Assembly: GCA_015499995.1 (NCBI GenBank)
Contig: JADNRV010000004.1
Location: 1 to 64,000 of the forward strand
Direction of reading: 5' to 3'
Length of the DNA: 64,000 bases
Source of the DNA: Flammula alnicola
Lineage: Eukaryota; Basidiomycota; Agaricomycetes; Agaricales; Strophariaceae
Shown here: piece by piece, positions 10,501-22,220 of the stretch
Layout: every line of letters starts with the position of its first letter
Numbering within the stretch: the stretch's first letter is position 1
Position numbers and translations under genes: made by a program
The notes under the pieces: generated by a model
Database searches by the model: none
The model's input: the letters and a program-made list of their open reading frames with translations, nothing else
What the model was told of the DNA's origin: nothing

Positions 10501-11076
10501 ACCTGGAGGAGGCGCACCCTTGTCCCAGTTCTTTCACCAGGTCAGGTTCAATTATCCGCTGAGGCATGTTTAGTCTTCCGCAAGACCCCTCACCTTCCTG
10601 ACCAGAACGAATGCAGTTTCGCTTTGCAGATCCTCATAACGTCGAACGATGCCCATCACATTTGACAATCCTTTTAAAAAACCGGACACCTATGCCGACC
10701 TCCTATGGCAACTATTGTAAGAATTCTACCTCCCATAGAACCAATATATTGCTTTCTTTCTCATCTGATTCAATAAAGATACCTGGATTCAGTCTCCTCT
10801 GATGGAGCATTGCTAAAGCCTGAGTCCGTTGTTTTGATAGCAGACACTGCTCACCACAGCCTAACCACGTCTAAGGACATACAGCCCTGCTCACAGCCAG
10901 CCTGATACAACGCAAAATCCTAAGTTTGGGACAAATCCAAGGTCAGCTCTTTCTCAGACCACCACCAAGAATTGGAGTCACAATCCTGATTAGCGGCCCA
11001 CCACAGCCTACTGCGCTGACGGAGTATGTTACATCCGCTATTTTTGTTCACCAAATCAATTTAACAGCAGTGCAGC
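10501..11076. other. Upstream region of the caspase-domain gene, possible first exon
   Basis: No long frame is present. A possible exon ends at 11023 (donor GTATGT) and joins across a 52-bp intron (11024-11075) to the caspase frame, but no in-frame ATG is present before an upstream stop. The true 5' end of the gene is therefore unresolved and may lie in another exon. Confidence 0.4.
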
Positions 11077-13206
11077 CCTCCTCCAAGAGTTTTCGCTCTC
11101 GTCATTGGCATTAACAAATATAAAAGTTCTAAAGTCTGCAGCTTGCATGGCGCGGTTTCCGACGCGAATGCCATGGAGAGTTACCTCAAAGTCCACCTCA
11201 AAGTCCCTGGTGCTCAAATCCGGAGCTTACGAGACGAAGAAGCGACTCGTTCGGCCGTCATCAAATCATTCAACGATTTTCAAGATGACACACGGATCAG
11301 AACGGGCGATGCCATAGTTATCTTCTACGCGGGACATGGAGGAGAGGCGGAAGCCCCTCCGGGCTGGGAGTCCGAATACAACAAGACGCAATATCTTCTT
11401 CCTCACGACTTCGAAACCAAGGACCAAGATGGACAGGATGTCTATGGCATTCCCGATCGTACGTTGGCCTCAATTCTCAATAGACTTGCCAGGGCGAAGG
11501 GTGATAACATCGTAAGCGACCGCGCTTTCAGAATTTATCTGGCAATGTTACGGATAGAGTCTCATCGTATGTTTGTGTCGCAGTTGGTTATCTTCGACTG
11601 CTGCCATTCTGGTTCAGGCACGCGTACCGAGGAACCTCTCGCACGGGTCTCTAGACTCGATGACAAGTTGAAGGTACCCTCTGATCTCGACAGGCGTATA
11701 TGGCGAGATGAGGTGCCTCGGGGTGCCTCGGTCTCAACGGGATTTGCACAAACCGGACTGCTCTCACACGTACTTCTCACCGCGTGCGGAGCTAGAGAAC
11801 AGTCTCTGGAGGACAAAACAGGCGGCCGTTTTACCAATGCTTTGCTCACAACACTCAGAACTGTTGATGCCGATAAAGTGACCTACCGAGATCTTTTGAA
11901 CCGCATGCCAGCTATTTTATCGTAAGCATCACGGTGCATAAACACCTTTCTGTTATTAATCTGACCATTTAGGCAAAATCCTCACTGCGAGGGCGTGAAT
12001 CAGAACCGCATTCTGTTCAACGCCCGGGCGCCGAGTCCCGGGCGTGTCTTCTACAAGGTCTCCATTGTTAATGGCAAATACCTGATGGAAGCCGGGGCTG
12101 CCCATGGCATTACTGATGGCGCGGAATTCACCATTTATGAGAAACAAGAATCACCTACCACGGCTTCCGTACTGGGCGTCCTCACGGCACACGATGTCAA
12201 AGCCTTTAACACAACGCTCGCTCCTCTACCAGAACCCAACACCATCACCTCCTTCGCTAATCACGCCTACGCTGTTCAAACTAAAGCTGGGGAAAAAGAA
12301 GACCTTCGTCTTCACGTCGCACTGAATGAGGACCTGATTCCTGTATTCTCTGCCCTGGCCCAGCATATGCAGCGCCCGGGCACAGATGATCGACGGATCC
12401 AGCTCGTTGAGTTGGACAAGAATCCTCACCTCCACGTCGACATCGAGGAGGGAAGAGTCGTCTTCGAGAACCTGGATCCTTTAGTGACAAAGTATGGTTT
12501 GACCCGCATGCCCTATACTACGAAGAATAATGTCGACGATATCTACCCCGTGATTCGCGCAGCCGCTCATTTCCGATGGCATGTAGAACTCACGAATCCA
12601 AATCACACCTTGCAGAACAAAGTGGAACTCCACGTTTACGAACTCCGAGAAAAGGAGGACGAGTACGATGACGACTTCCTTCCGATCTACGAAGTCATTG
12701 AGAAGAATCTTAATGTCGTCGGTGAAGTGTTTCTGAGCGAGGATCCATCAAAGACCTATGGGTTCAAGGTCGTGAACAATTCGCCGCTCAAGCTTTACCC
12801 ATCGTTGTTTTATTTCGACAACAGCAGCTTCGAAATACGTGAGTGCTCGAGTTTGTCCACTGATGTCATTGCCTGATTATTCGCAAACGTTTTAGAATCA
12901 TTCTATCAGCCACCCTTCCCTGGTCGGTTCAAGCCCGATGCTCCTCTTCAACCCTTTTCAAGCGTTACAATTGGGTATGGCGCCGGTGGCTACAGCCAAC
13001 GCAGCTTCAGCCTGGCAGCAGGCCAGAACGTGGACGTTGGATTCCTGAAGCTCTTCCTGACAACCCGCTATGTCGATTACTCCAATATTCCTCAACCTTC
13101 TCCCTTTGATAAAGGTCGAGGCGCCAGAGAGGTTCCACCCAAGACGATGCAGACTTGGGACACGATCAAAGTAGCCGTCGTTCAGAAGAAAGATTATACC
13201 AATTAG
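11077..13206 (+). CDS. Caspase (peptidase C14)-domain protein, 5' end unresolved
   Basis: The spliced frame gives about 649 residues. The coding pieces are 11077-11511, 11584-11921, 11973-12838 and 12896-13206, with GT-AG introns of 72, 51 and 57 bp. The N-terminus has the caspase start FALVIGIN, the catalytic His in FYAGHGG near residue 87 and the catalytic Cys in FDCCHSG near 152. The conserved QNPHCEG block of basidiomycete metacaspase-like proteins follows the second intron. The C-terminal half, about 300 residues, is an uncharacterised extension. Such proteins are Arg/Lys- or Asp-specific cysteine proteases linked to fungal cell death. No stop interrupts the frame. Only the first exon and start codon are missing from my model. 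The neighbour is a HET-domain gene. Confidence 0.85.
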
Positions 13207-13500
13207 AATGAGCTATCTGTCGCGTCTGGGCATGAGAGTAGATAAATGATTTTATATGTATTAGGCACACAAGAAATCCGTTGGGACAGATAGCTTGATG
13301 TCACACGAATGGTGATGTATCTGCTGCTGCTACCCGTGCGTTGCACTATCAAAAAATGCTCTTAAGCATACGTATGTAAGCCAATTTTTAGATGCAACCA
13401 TAAGAGCGATGAAATACCGCCACTTGTCGCTGACATTAACAAGCAATTGTCGAAGCACCGAAAGCAAATCTGCCCTCTACTTTGGGCACGACTCTCCATT
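13207..13500. other. Intergenic spacer, convergent gene ends
   Basis: About 290 bp separate the ends of two convergent genes. I saw nothing beyond presumed 3' untranslated sequence. Confidence 0.5.
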
Positions 13501-15792
13501 CTAGGCCAAAATGATCTCTTTCCAAACCGGACCCGGCTCCAACGACTGCTCCAGGTCGTGTTTCTCGATTGACCCCACCGAGACACGCTCTGCCCACTCT
13601 TCATGCCACTCAATAAGCATAGCCATGTACTTCCAGCCGTCCTCGCCATCTGATTTTCCATGTTTCGCCCTCTGATCCCTGCCCTCGCACAAGAGAATGA
13701 ATTCATGATGTCCCGGAACATGACCTTGGAGCCAGCTCTCGTTCACGAAGAGGGTGCCTACTTCATGGCCATCTCGACCGAAAAATCCAACTCGAGAGCG
13801 CGTGTTGGTGGGTCCGCATGTATTATCTATGCTGGTCGGCGTACCGAGGTTGAATGTGACAGAGACCGTCCAGAACTGCAAAAATCCTGATCGAGGAGCG
13901 GAGTTAAGGATGTCCTTGAAGTACTCCGGTGCGCCAACCAACGTCCGAAGTGTTGGGAGTGTCCGGTTACAGTCGAACGGAAAGCGTGTCTGCATAGCAC
14001 CACCGTAGAAGTTTTGTAAGGACGAGGACGATAATTGCTCCGTTGGATTCCAGACGCGGACACATTCGGTAGATCCATGCGCAACTCGTTCATACCAGAT
14101 GATCCACGTGCGTGTTTTTAGCGCGCTGCGAATTTTCTGAATGTCTCCAGTATACCAACTCCACATCCTCGGCCATGACTCTCCAATCCAGCCAGACCAC
14201 GACCAGCTCGGGCGCCCTTGCGGCGAACTTGAGGTGCCAACGACGTCCACAGAAGGAACCAATCGAAATACGCATCGGGAATTCCATGGCACAAGTCTAC
14301 TTTGAGTTTCGACTTAATGCGATTCGCGACTCCAGCGAAGGCGTTGTAGATGTCGAAGTCGTAGGTGAGAGATAGTCCCGAATAGCTCTGGATTAATCCT
14401 TCGAATTCTCCTATATCATTGCTGGCCGACGAAGTGTCCTCCAACCCTCCGCTTGTTCCGGTGAGAATGCTCTCATCTTCGAAAACGACGTCTTCACGCC
14501 ACTGCTCAGCTTTGCTACACTTGAACGCGACTTGCCCGCCTATGAATATGAGACTGCGTGGCGTAAATAGCTGCTCTTGGAAGCTAAGCATCGCACATTA
14601 TTTGTCAAGCTGAACAGCAAGTTACTGGAGGGACTCACGGCCAGGCCCTTGTGTAATAGACCGAATCTTTTATATAATTTTGATAGAATTCTTTAAAAGC
14701 CAGTCTGAACCCTGGCGCAATCTCTTCGACACATTGGCGTTGACCACGAGTACCCGGCCGCACCCCTGGAAGACCGGCATTGGCATCGACTCCTGTGGCC
14801 GCGATAATCGTGATAAAAGAGGCTCCGTAAACGATGTCCATCTTGGAGACCGAGTCTGCGTGGCCCGCGGTGGCGTCATCCTGGATCATACACAGAGAGT
14901 CGACCCACAGATATCGTAGGTTCAACTCTCTGACTACTTGCATGGCATCCAACACGGTCCGAGACATTTTTTCACGAAATTCTGGCCGCATGAGTGCACC
15001 TGGCTGGGACAAAGTGTCGACGTTTCTCTTCAAAGTCTTGAGGAAATCCGCTTGTCCCCAAAGATAACTCAGCGCTGCGTATTTGGGATTCTTCGGTGCG
15101 GATATGATACAGTTATCCTCCACGTCAATCAATCGAAAGGAAGGGATTGCATCGGTCGGGTGGGGATGACGGCCACATGACGAAACATCTCGGATTTGTT
15201 GCAGGACGTTCCATGCCAATTTTCGCACATCGATATCCAGTTTCGCACCATCGCAAAGTCGATTTGATTCTCGTTGATTGATCGGACGAAAAAATCTTTG
15301 GACGAGCTAGGCGCATCGTTAGCGAGCAACGTGATTGCTGGAAAAAGGTTGAGTTTTGTAGGATTGACGAAGTCATCCTTTCCAGTCTGTGCGTACGGCA
15401 TCAGGATGCGAATTTCGGGGATCTGGTTCCAGGGCTGATTGGGGTCGGGCGTTCTTCCATCTGTGTTCCAGCTCATCACGACAGACACCGGCTTGCCATC
15501 TTCAAATGATGGGACTGCAGAGCCACCAAGCGCAGTGAGGACGAGCCGGCAAAAAGGGCAGTAGACTTTCTTCCGCATGTCTTCGACGAGGCCAGCGAAA
15601 TATTGGGGTCATCAGGCTTGTTTCCATTTCATTGTCGCTCGGCAGGGCTACAAATAGTTCCGCACGGAGTTGGAGGGCTTCGCAGATGTCGCAGAGTTTA
15701 TCGGTGGGTGATCCAAGGCTGGCAGGCACCGGCAGGAGCGGGGGAATCGCGTTATGTTTCCCGACCTCGGAACTCTCATTGATTTGTGTCAT
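13501..15792 (-). pseudogene. HET (heterokaryon incompatibility)-domain protein, frame-broken
   Basis: The HET core is clear at 14640-15150: RLIDV, YAALSYLWG, WVDSLCMIQDD, a VYG...AATG stretch and NAGLPGV. After a 55-bp intron (14584-14638) follow FQEQLF and a SLIFIGGQ block, and later RPSWSWSGW. Upstream are cysteine pairs (LCDICEALQ, YCPFCRLV) typical of basidiomycete HET N-termini. The parts lie in several frames. Passing from one to the next needs one extra base near 15620 (probably twice), near 15160 and near 14230; splicing does not explain these steps. The gene is either decaying or hit by sequencing deletions. Intact homologues trigger cell death after non-self contact. The ATG at 15792 is the best start, and a possible 5'-UTR intron lies upstream. 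Confidence 0.75.
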
Positions 15793-16786
15793 ACTGAAAG
15801 TGCTGGACTGGATATTGGGCCCCAAGTCTCTCTTCAGAACACTGAGTAATTGTCGAAGGAGGGATTGAATGGGGAGCGGTGTGTGCAACGTTAGCAGCTG
15901 GTACAGGATCCAGATATTGGCGATGGCGGCAGAAAAGCAAATTCTGCGGTGATGATTAGCAGGGGATAAGTAGTGCGGTAGTGACTTACAGAAAAAACCC
16001 TGGGCGTTCACATCGGGGCGCTTTTAAGTCGTATTTTATGCATGGAAGAAATATCGCGCAGGCTGAAATCTATCATCGATTGCGACGGATATGTCCTGCA
16101 TCACGAAAGCATACACTCGGAGGATAAACTTGGCCGCTTATCATGCATAATTAGACGACAGCGTGTGAGGAGATCGTGGCGCTGTGGCCACAGCGCCCAA
16201 AGCTTGCTAGAACGCCATATCAATCGATTTGATATCGCCAACTTGTCCGACCAAAGTCCTTTCCATCGATTGGTATTGATTTGATGATAACTTCATATAT
16301 CAACGAGGACACCACTACAAATCCAAAATCAGCCGGTGTGATTGAGCACTCCAATTCAAAATAAGTACGGACCTTTGATTGTTGTTTTGTCCTCGCTTCC
16401 TGAGCAGCCGACGAACTCGAACCTTATCATTCCAAGTTCCAGCTGACAATGACTTCATCGCGTTATGTCCATGCAACAGCGATGTTAAACAATGAAACAA
16501 AAATTTCCTGCGCGGAGCAAAGATCAAAACCTATGCATCAAAATAGTCTTCCAAGATTGTATACCTTTGAAGCAGATCTCCTTTGACTGGATAGGTACCA
16601 TAGAAAGAGAATTAGACCATAGAAAGACTGAAAGGTGGTTTGAAGTGCCCTGACGATATTGGAGGTACAAATGCAAGGAGTAAGATAGGTGAACCAGACA
16701 CGTTTTGTCAGTGAGGACGCCCCAAGGACGCCCTAAAGCTGAGCATTTCCGGCTGCGACGTCATAGGTGAACCTACAGCGTCCAGA
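15793..16786. other. Intergenic DNA upstream of the HET gene
   Basis: Short frames on both strands show no family resemblance. A GTAAGT...GCAG intron-like segment near 15945-15990 on the minus strand may be a 5'-UTR intron of the HET gene. Nothing else was seen. Confidence 0.4.
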
Positions 16787-17092
16787 ATGAAATCCTGCGA
16801 ATTCATGGCAGAGTTTCTAAACAACTTGCTTGAAGAAACACTGACACTCGATCTTCTTTCGAGGTCTATAGAGAAAGACGAGATGAGTTTGAAGTTTGAA
16901 CACATTCAGCCTTCGGGTACCAACAGAAGCGAATTATTGAAGGAAGTGTGCAAAAATATGGCTCAACAGAAAGGGGACGAGAATAGTCCAGTAAAAAGTG
17001 TGGGCCTTCCATCACTGAAGATGATGTCCTATAACGTCATTATCTCGGGGGGTATTGTCGGATTCCTGTGCGGTCGCTATGAGCCTAACTGA
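16787..17092 (+). CDS. Short unrecognised open frame (101 codons)
   Basis: The frame is ATG-initiated with a Leu/Glu-rich start and a short hydrophobic segment near the C-terminus. It overlaps the 3' end of the opposite-strand gene by 16 bp. There is no known family and no intron support, so it may be chance. Confidence 0.18.
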   Translation: MKSCEFMAEFLNNLLEETLTLDLLSRSIEKDEMSLKFEHIQPSGTNRSELLKEVCKNMAQQKGDENSPVKSVGLPSLKMMSYNVIISGGIVGFLCGRYEPN

Positions 17093-20000
17093 AGAGCCGA
17101 AAGCCTCAGTATCTGCAGTTGGTGGCAATGAATCTGGGTCCTCGCCGCCTGATCGCTACCCCAGAAACTGCTTCCTCGAGCAGAGATCAGAGGCGATCGA
17201 AAGCGGACCCTGTTCTCAGGTGTATCCTCGACTCTCTCTCCGAGATCAAGACCGAGCACGTCTCGATCATCATCGTTCGAGTTTGTTTGACGACCACTGG
17301 AGCCTGAGTTCCGGCTATGCATAGCGGTCATGGGCGTCCCGGGTATAGGTGGCAAACTACGTGGCGGAGGGACAGCAAGAGTAGCTTTCTTCCCAAGCTT
17401 GGCAGCATTGTTACGACCAAATGGAAGGTTCTGAGGAGGTTGAGGTAACGGATGGTCTGTTGTATATCCCGGACCTTTGTAAACAGGCGATGTAGTATCG
17501 GTGCTGTCTTCCCATTGTAAACCGGACGTTTTGTTGTGGAGGGTGTTGGACCTAGTAGCGTAGAGGGTCGAGGACGTGCTTTCATCACTGGAACTGCTTG
17601 CGCGAGATGGGTTTCGAGAATCATATTCTGGAGGTGGGACGTAGGATGCCGAAGAATAGATTGGGCCGTAGCTTTGACTTTTGTTGGATGATTCGGCGTT
17701 TTGTCCTGACAGTTCTGGCAAAGGCGGTATATAGGGTGACACATTGCTTGAGTACTGGCCATAGGGTGTTGGTTGGCTCCAGCCAGGACCGAAGTATGAC
17801 GCAGGATCAGAAGACGGGTTCATCGAACCAAATGGCCCCTGGCTATACCCTGTCCTCTTCTCCTCCATCCACCCGTCGATCCTCCTCTTCCACGCCCTAT
17901 CCATGGCTTCACCATACCGGCTGAAAGTACTTAGAATCAATCCTCCGTAAACAAGCCCTACTCCGAGGACAACGGTAAGTACGATGCGAATAGTCAGAAG
18001 AGCCCGATTTGAAAGATTTTGCGTCGTCCCATCGTCATGGGTGCTTGTTCGCCAGATGAACGACATGATGCAGCAATGTAAAGGATTATGGACCTACAGT
18101 ATACAATCTGTTAGAATATCAAAGCTATAACAACGAGAATAGAGCGCACCAAGTAAGCCATATCGCAGGCATCGCTAGCAAAACCCACACATTCCACCAA
18201 ATCACGGTTTTAGTCTTCTTAGCTTCCTACAAATCGTCCATCAGTGAAGTAAGTTAGGTAGTCGAGTGTAAAGACGCGTAGAACCCACCAAAGCCCATTC
18301 AGCAGCCTTATATGTTTTGCGCATGCTGCCAAAACGGATAATGTACATACAGCCAAAAAGAAGGCTGACCAATGCGCAGATCAACGAGAAGATTGCAGCA
18401 TATCTCGTTACGGGGTCAGCTGCGGCGCTCTGGATCTGAAGGATGGTGAGGATGGCCCTAGGATTCGGAAAGTTGGTAGTTGCATCACCAAGAAAAGAAT
18501 AGTACGCACGATAGGAGCAAGACCGAAATGATGTTGAACGTTTTCCATTCTCGCATAAGCGAGTCGATGAACGACTCCCACGTCGATTTGAGCCTTTCGT
18601 ACTGCAGCGGAACGTTGGAATGTTCAATGGAATGAATATCAAACTCGTTTCCTTTGCCCCGCGACGCCGTTTCTAGAGCCATTTTCTTTATCTCAGGTAA
18701 AGTGAGATCGGCCTCTTCGAATATCCGGGCAACCCTCGAGAAGTAGAGCGATGGAAGGCGGAGCAAAAGGTGGAGATACACCTGGCTAGGCAATGTTCTA
18801 GCGACAAAAGTGAAAACGACTTGATATCCGTCTGAATCCGTTGAGAGCGGGTAAGGCTCCACTGGATATGTATCCCTTTTCCAACTCGTAAAGGGCCATC
18901 GGAGGACATCGCCTACACGAGACCAAAAGCCTGGAGAACGATTAGGAAATGGCGGTAGATCCATAGGATAGGGAAGCTCGTATACTGTATCAGGTGGAGG
19001 TGGAGGATGATAGGGGTCATACAAAGTTCCGCCGTAATCCTGGCTCCAGCGCTGACTCGGAGAGGGTAGTCGTGGGATTGGAGTGGTCGAAGGTGCAGTC
19101 TGGCCACTATCTTGTCGTTGCGGCCTTGGATCAGAGATTGGATCATAAATTGTATCTTGGGGTCGTGGACTAGCGTCAGGACTTGGAACCATCTCAGGCC
19201 TCTCTGGATCATTATCAGGCTCTGGCCGGGGTGTTTCGCTAACAGATTCAAGTGCAGGTTGGTTCAGCACATTTTCATCGGTGCTGGGACGTTGTACAGT
19301 TGGCTGGCTTGTGGGATCAGGAGACGAAGATGGTTGCACGGGTTCAAGAGCCGGGCCAGGGTACTGGCTGACAGGTTGTTGCGTGTATCGTCCAGGAGAC
19401 CCATACGCTGGATTACTTGAAGGAAACGCACTGTACCCTCCAGATTCCACTTGCTGGGCCTGATATGGAATCCATGGAGTAGCACCTTGGGAATAAAAAA
19501 CGGCATGTATCGGCACTTGCACGCCAGGACGTTGCACAGGCGGCTGGCTTGTGGGACCAGGAGACGAAGATGGTTGCGCGGGTTCAAGACCCGAGCCAGG
19601 GTACTGGCTAACAGGTTGTTGCGTGTATCGTCCAGGAGACTCATATGCTGGATTACTTGAAGGAAACGCACTGTACCCTCCAGATTCCGCCGGCTGGGCC
19701 TGATATGGAATCCCTGGAGTGGCACCTTGGGAATAAGGAGCAGTCTGTATTGGCACTTGCATCGGCGGTGGCTGCTGTTTCCAATCAACCGATGGAATAT
19801 TAGGGGCGCACCTGGCATCGGAATGTCATCGAATGTGAGATTGTCCGCGACAGTGTCGGTCTTGCTATGGCTATGCGGACGGAATGGATCATTCGCTACA
19901 AATGCGTCCGATGTCTTTCTCGTGGGCGTTTTGCCTATGGGAGGAAGGCTGGAATATGGTAAAACACGTGCGTTAGGAGGATAGATTGACTGAGAGGGTC

Positions 20001-21383
20001 CTGGAGTGGGCAGGGGGCGCTCGCTTGAAGGAGGTGCGATTGAACGCTTGTATAAAGCGGCTGTGACGTGGGTCCAGAATAAGAAACAGGACGAGCCATT
20101 GCCGACTGTGTTGCGGGAGACTGACTTGATGGCCTATATACAGCAGAAAATGAAGGCGTGGTTGAAGGGCGAGGTGCGGATTGACTGCTTCTGAATGACG
20201 GTTGCGGTGGGGGCACAGCGTAGGGACGAGGTGCAGATTGACTGCTTCTAAATGACGGTTGCGGTGGGGGGACAGCATAGGGAAGAAGAAGAGAGGTTGG
20301 AGTCTGAGATGAAGTTCCATATACAGAGTATGGAGTGGCAGTTGAAGGAGTGGGTAGAGGACGCTGGCTTTGTGGAGGTGCCGACTGACTACTTGAATAA
20401 GGCGACCGCGAGTAACTCATTGATGAAGCATAAGGAGATCGGTTTTGAGATAGAGGCTGAGATGCTCCAGAAGGATATGAAGTTGGTGTCGAACCCAGCC
20501 TTGACTGCATTGAGGGACTTGGGGACACGTACGGTATGGCTGCAGGTGATGAGTACATCGCGGTGTGGTGGGATCCAATCCTCTATAAGACGACTTGGGC
20601 ACGCTCCAAGGAGATTCATTGGGACCGTTAGAAGGCTGAGATGGGGGTCCGAAGGTTTGATATGGTCGCGGCGTTGTGGTACTCTGAATGCGACCAGATG
20701 ACGGGCCAGAGCTAGTGCCATAAGTTTGTGCATTTGGTGCACTAAATTGACTGTGGCTAGAGCGACGAAGAGGTTCAAGTCGCATCTGTGATCCTTCGGA
20801 TGCCAGAGGACCGCTGGAGGGAGGATGCGAAGATTGGCCTGGATGATCTTTCAGGATAACTTCAGACGCCGCGATATCGTCTATATCCCCTGGAACAGCG
20901 CGGGGCACAATCGAAGAAGGTGGTGGTGGTGGTGGTGGCGGCGGATGTGGTAGTAGTGTTGGAACAGATGTAGATGCTGAAGTAGGATCAACAAGGGTGG
21001 TACCGTTGCCATTTCCACTAGTCTCGCGTTCATCCACAGGCTGGTTCGGCGATGTGTTTAGATCGGAGTGACCACTCTGACGAGAAGATACGGATTGGCG
21101 GGACCACAGGTTCTTGGAATTCCATATCATTGCTGGACTTTCTAGAGGAATCGATGGCGGCGCTATCACGTAACATTTCGCAGGATTGCTAGCTGGCAGT
21201 CGCAGAAGGAAGTCGTCAGTAATCCTCACCAAATTTGTCTAACAGAAGATACATACATGATTGGTTTGCAACTTCGTCAACCGCTCTTAGATTTCGGGGG
21301 TTTCTGGGTAATGAGAGGAATGGTTTGCGGATTTGGCGCCCACTCCAGACGGCTTTATACGGTTCCTGCCAAGCGTTGACCAT
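17077..21383 (-). CDS. Proline/serine-rich multi-pass membrane protein, several frame breaks
   Basis: The N-terminal two thirds are low-complexity Pro/Ser/Gln sequence with two tandem repeats (80 and 19 residues). The C-terminal third has a conserved-looking globular part and about four hydrophobic segments. These include VLLLSAILTILQI, YAAIFSLICALVSLLFG, VIWWNVWVLLAMPAIW and a last one near 17960-18000. Introns such as GTGCGT...CCTAG near 18460-18510 and two more at 18120-18290 join the C-terminal exons. Frame changes near 20560, 20060, 19805 and 18075 each need one added base and have no usable splice sites. The 5' exon containing MVNAWQEPYKAVW at 21240-21383 is plausible, but its intron would be only 18 bp, so the start is uncertain. 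I do not recognise the family. Confidence 0.6.
19281..19760 (-). repeat. 240-bp coding tandem duplication (2 x 80 residues)
   Basis: Two adjacent units of exactly 240 bp are about 90% alike by eye. Each encodes the same Gln/Pro/Ser-rich 80-residue segment of the membrane protein, including YSQGATP, YQAQ and PGRYTQQPVSQYPG. The period is a multiple of three, so the frame is kept. Confidence 0.88.
20171..20284 (-). repeat. 57-bp coding tandem repeat (2 x 19 residues)
   Basis: Two units of 57 bp encode PYAVPPPQPSFRSSQSAPR twice in the proline-rich part of the membrane protein. Only a few bases differ. Confidence 0.85.
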
Positions 21384-21733
21384 AGACAGGTGGCCAATAT
21401 GTTCCGTTACGTATATGGCCATAGGCCTGCCAGCTTTTGACAGATAGTTTTTTCTAAGGCAGTGTCCGGAGATGTCTGTGTGAATTTCAGCGCTTGAGCT
21501 GTGGCTGTCTTAGCAATCATATTTAGGCCTAGAGGTCTTCTTAGTAACCAGACTTTGGGAGTATTGAGTGAATGAGCGACGAGCGTAACTGAGGGGCGCG
21601 GGACTTTAGTTTGGGCTTGACGCCGTGTTGACGCATCACATGATGTCAGATTACTCCAGCAAATTATCGCTAAATTATCGCTAAAAAATAAACCGCCTCT
21701 CCTCCACTACTAGCTATTCATGAAGAGATAAAG
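21384..21733. other. Intergenic region between divergent genes
   Basis: The region has no frame of note. It probably holds the promoters of the membrane-protein gene on the left and the small gene on the right. Confidence 0.4.
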
Positions 21734-22220
21734 ATGTCTTCCAACGCTTCTAAAGAGGCCAATATCAAAGACCAAGATATCAAAGACAACGGACGTTTTC
21801 CTGCTGCCTGCGTCCGATGCGAGGCCTTGTCAAGTATAACATAGTCCCGAGTCCTCCACCTCCCAAGTTCGAGTCCCTAAAAATTCAGCGAGCAAGAGAA
21901 AAGGTATTCATGATAACCTTTTGATCTAATCTATCGTCTAGGACATATGTTGCAGACGAGGGGTGGAGAAACAAACTTCGTCGGGAACCACCTCGCGTCC
22001 TCGGCGCTCGCGCATATAATTACCCGCAACGCGAATCGCATGTCGTAAGTACTCATACTCACAGCGACTCCTCTCCGACTTGAAATGGACCAACGCGCAG
22101 CGTGATATCTAACTTGTCTCTTCAGAATTCTCGCCGGATACAAGGTTTATCACCGAAGTTGTCAAAGTGTCCATCTACGTTATTCCAGGTGGCGTTGCTC
22201 TCATGTGGTCTCGCTGGTAG
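21734..22220 (+). pseudogene. Small single-pass membrane-type protein, reading frame unclear
   Basis: From the ATG at 21734 a hydrophilic start is followed, in shifted frames, by coding-like pieces: LVKYNIVPSPPPPKFESL, ADEGWRNKLRREPPRVLG, and, after an intron ending near 22123, a hydrophobic tail KVSIYVIPGGVALMWSRW before the stop at 22220. Introns GTATTC...TCTAG (near 21905-21950) and GTAAGT...TTCAG (near 22044-22123) look real, but at least one base must be added near 21820 to connect the first two pieces. A small mitochondrial-type membrane protein is possible. I do not recognise the family. Confidence 0.4.

Noticed and set aside
14200..14260. A 44-bp GT...AAG intron that would bridge the HET frame break
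   Set aside because: It would remove the conserved DWFLLW block, lacks a branch-point sequence and is shorter than the other introns here; a missing base explains the break better.
13501..21383. Programmed ribosomal frameshifting as explanation of the frame breaks
   Set aside because: The breaks occur several times per gene, in unrelated genes and without a common slippery site or pseudoknot.
21850..21890. B-box-like AGTTCGAGTCCC as a tRNA
   Set aside because: No cloverleaf is possible, and the bases read as a coding piece (PPPPKFESL).
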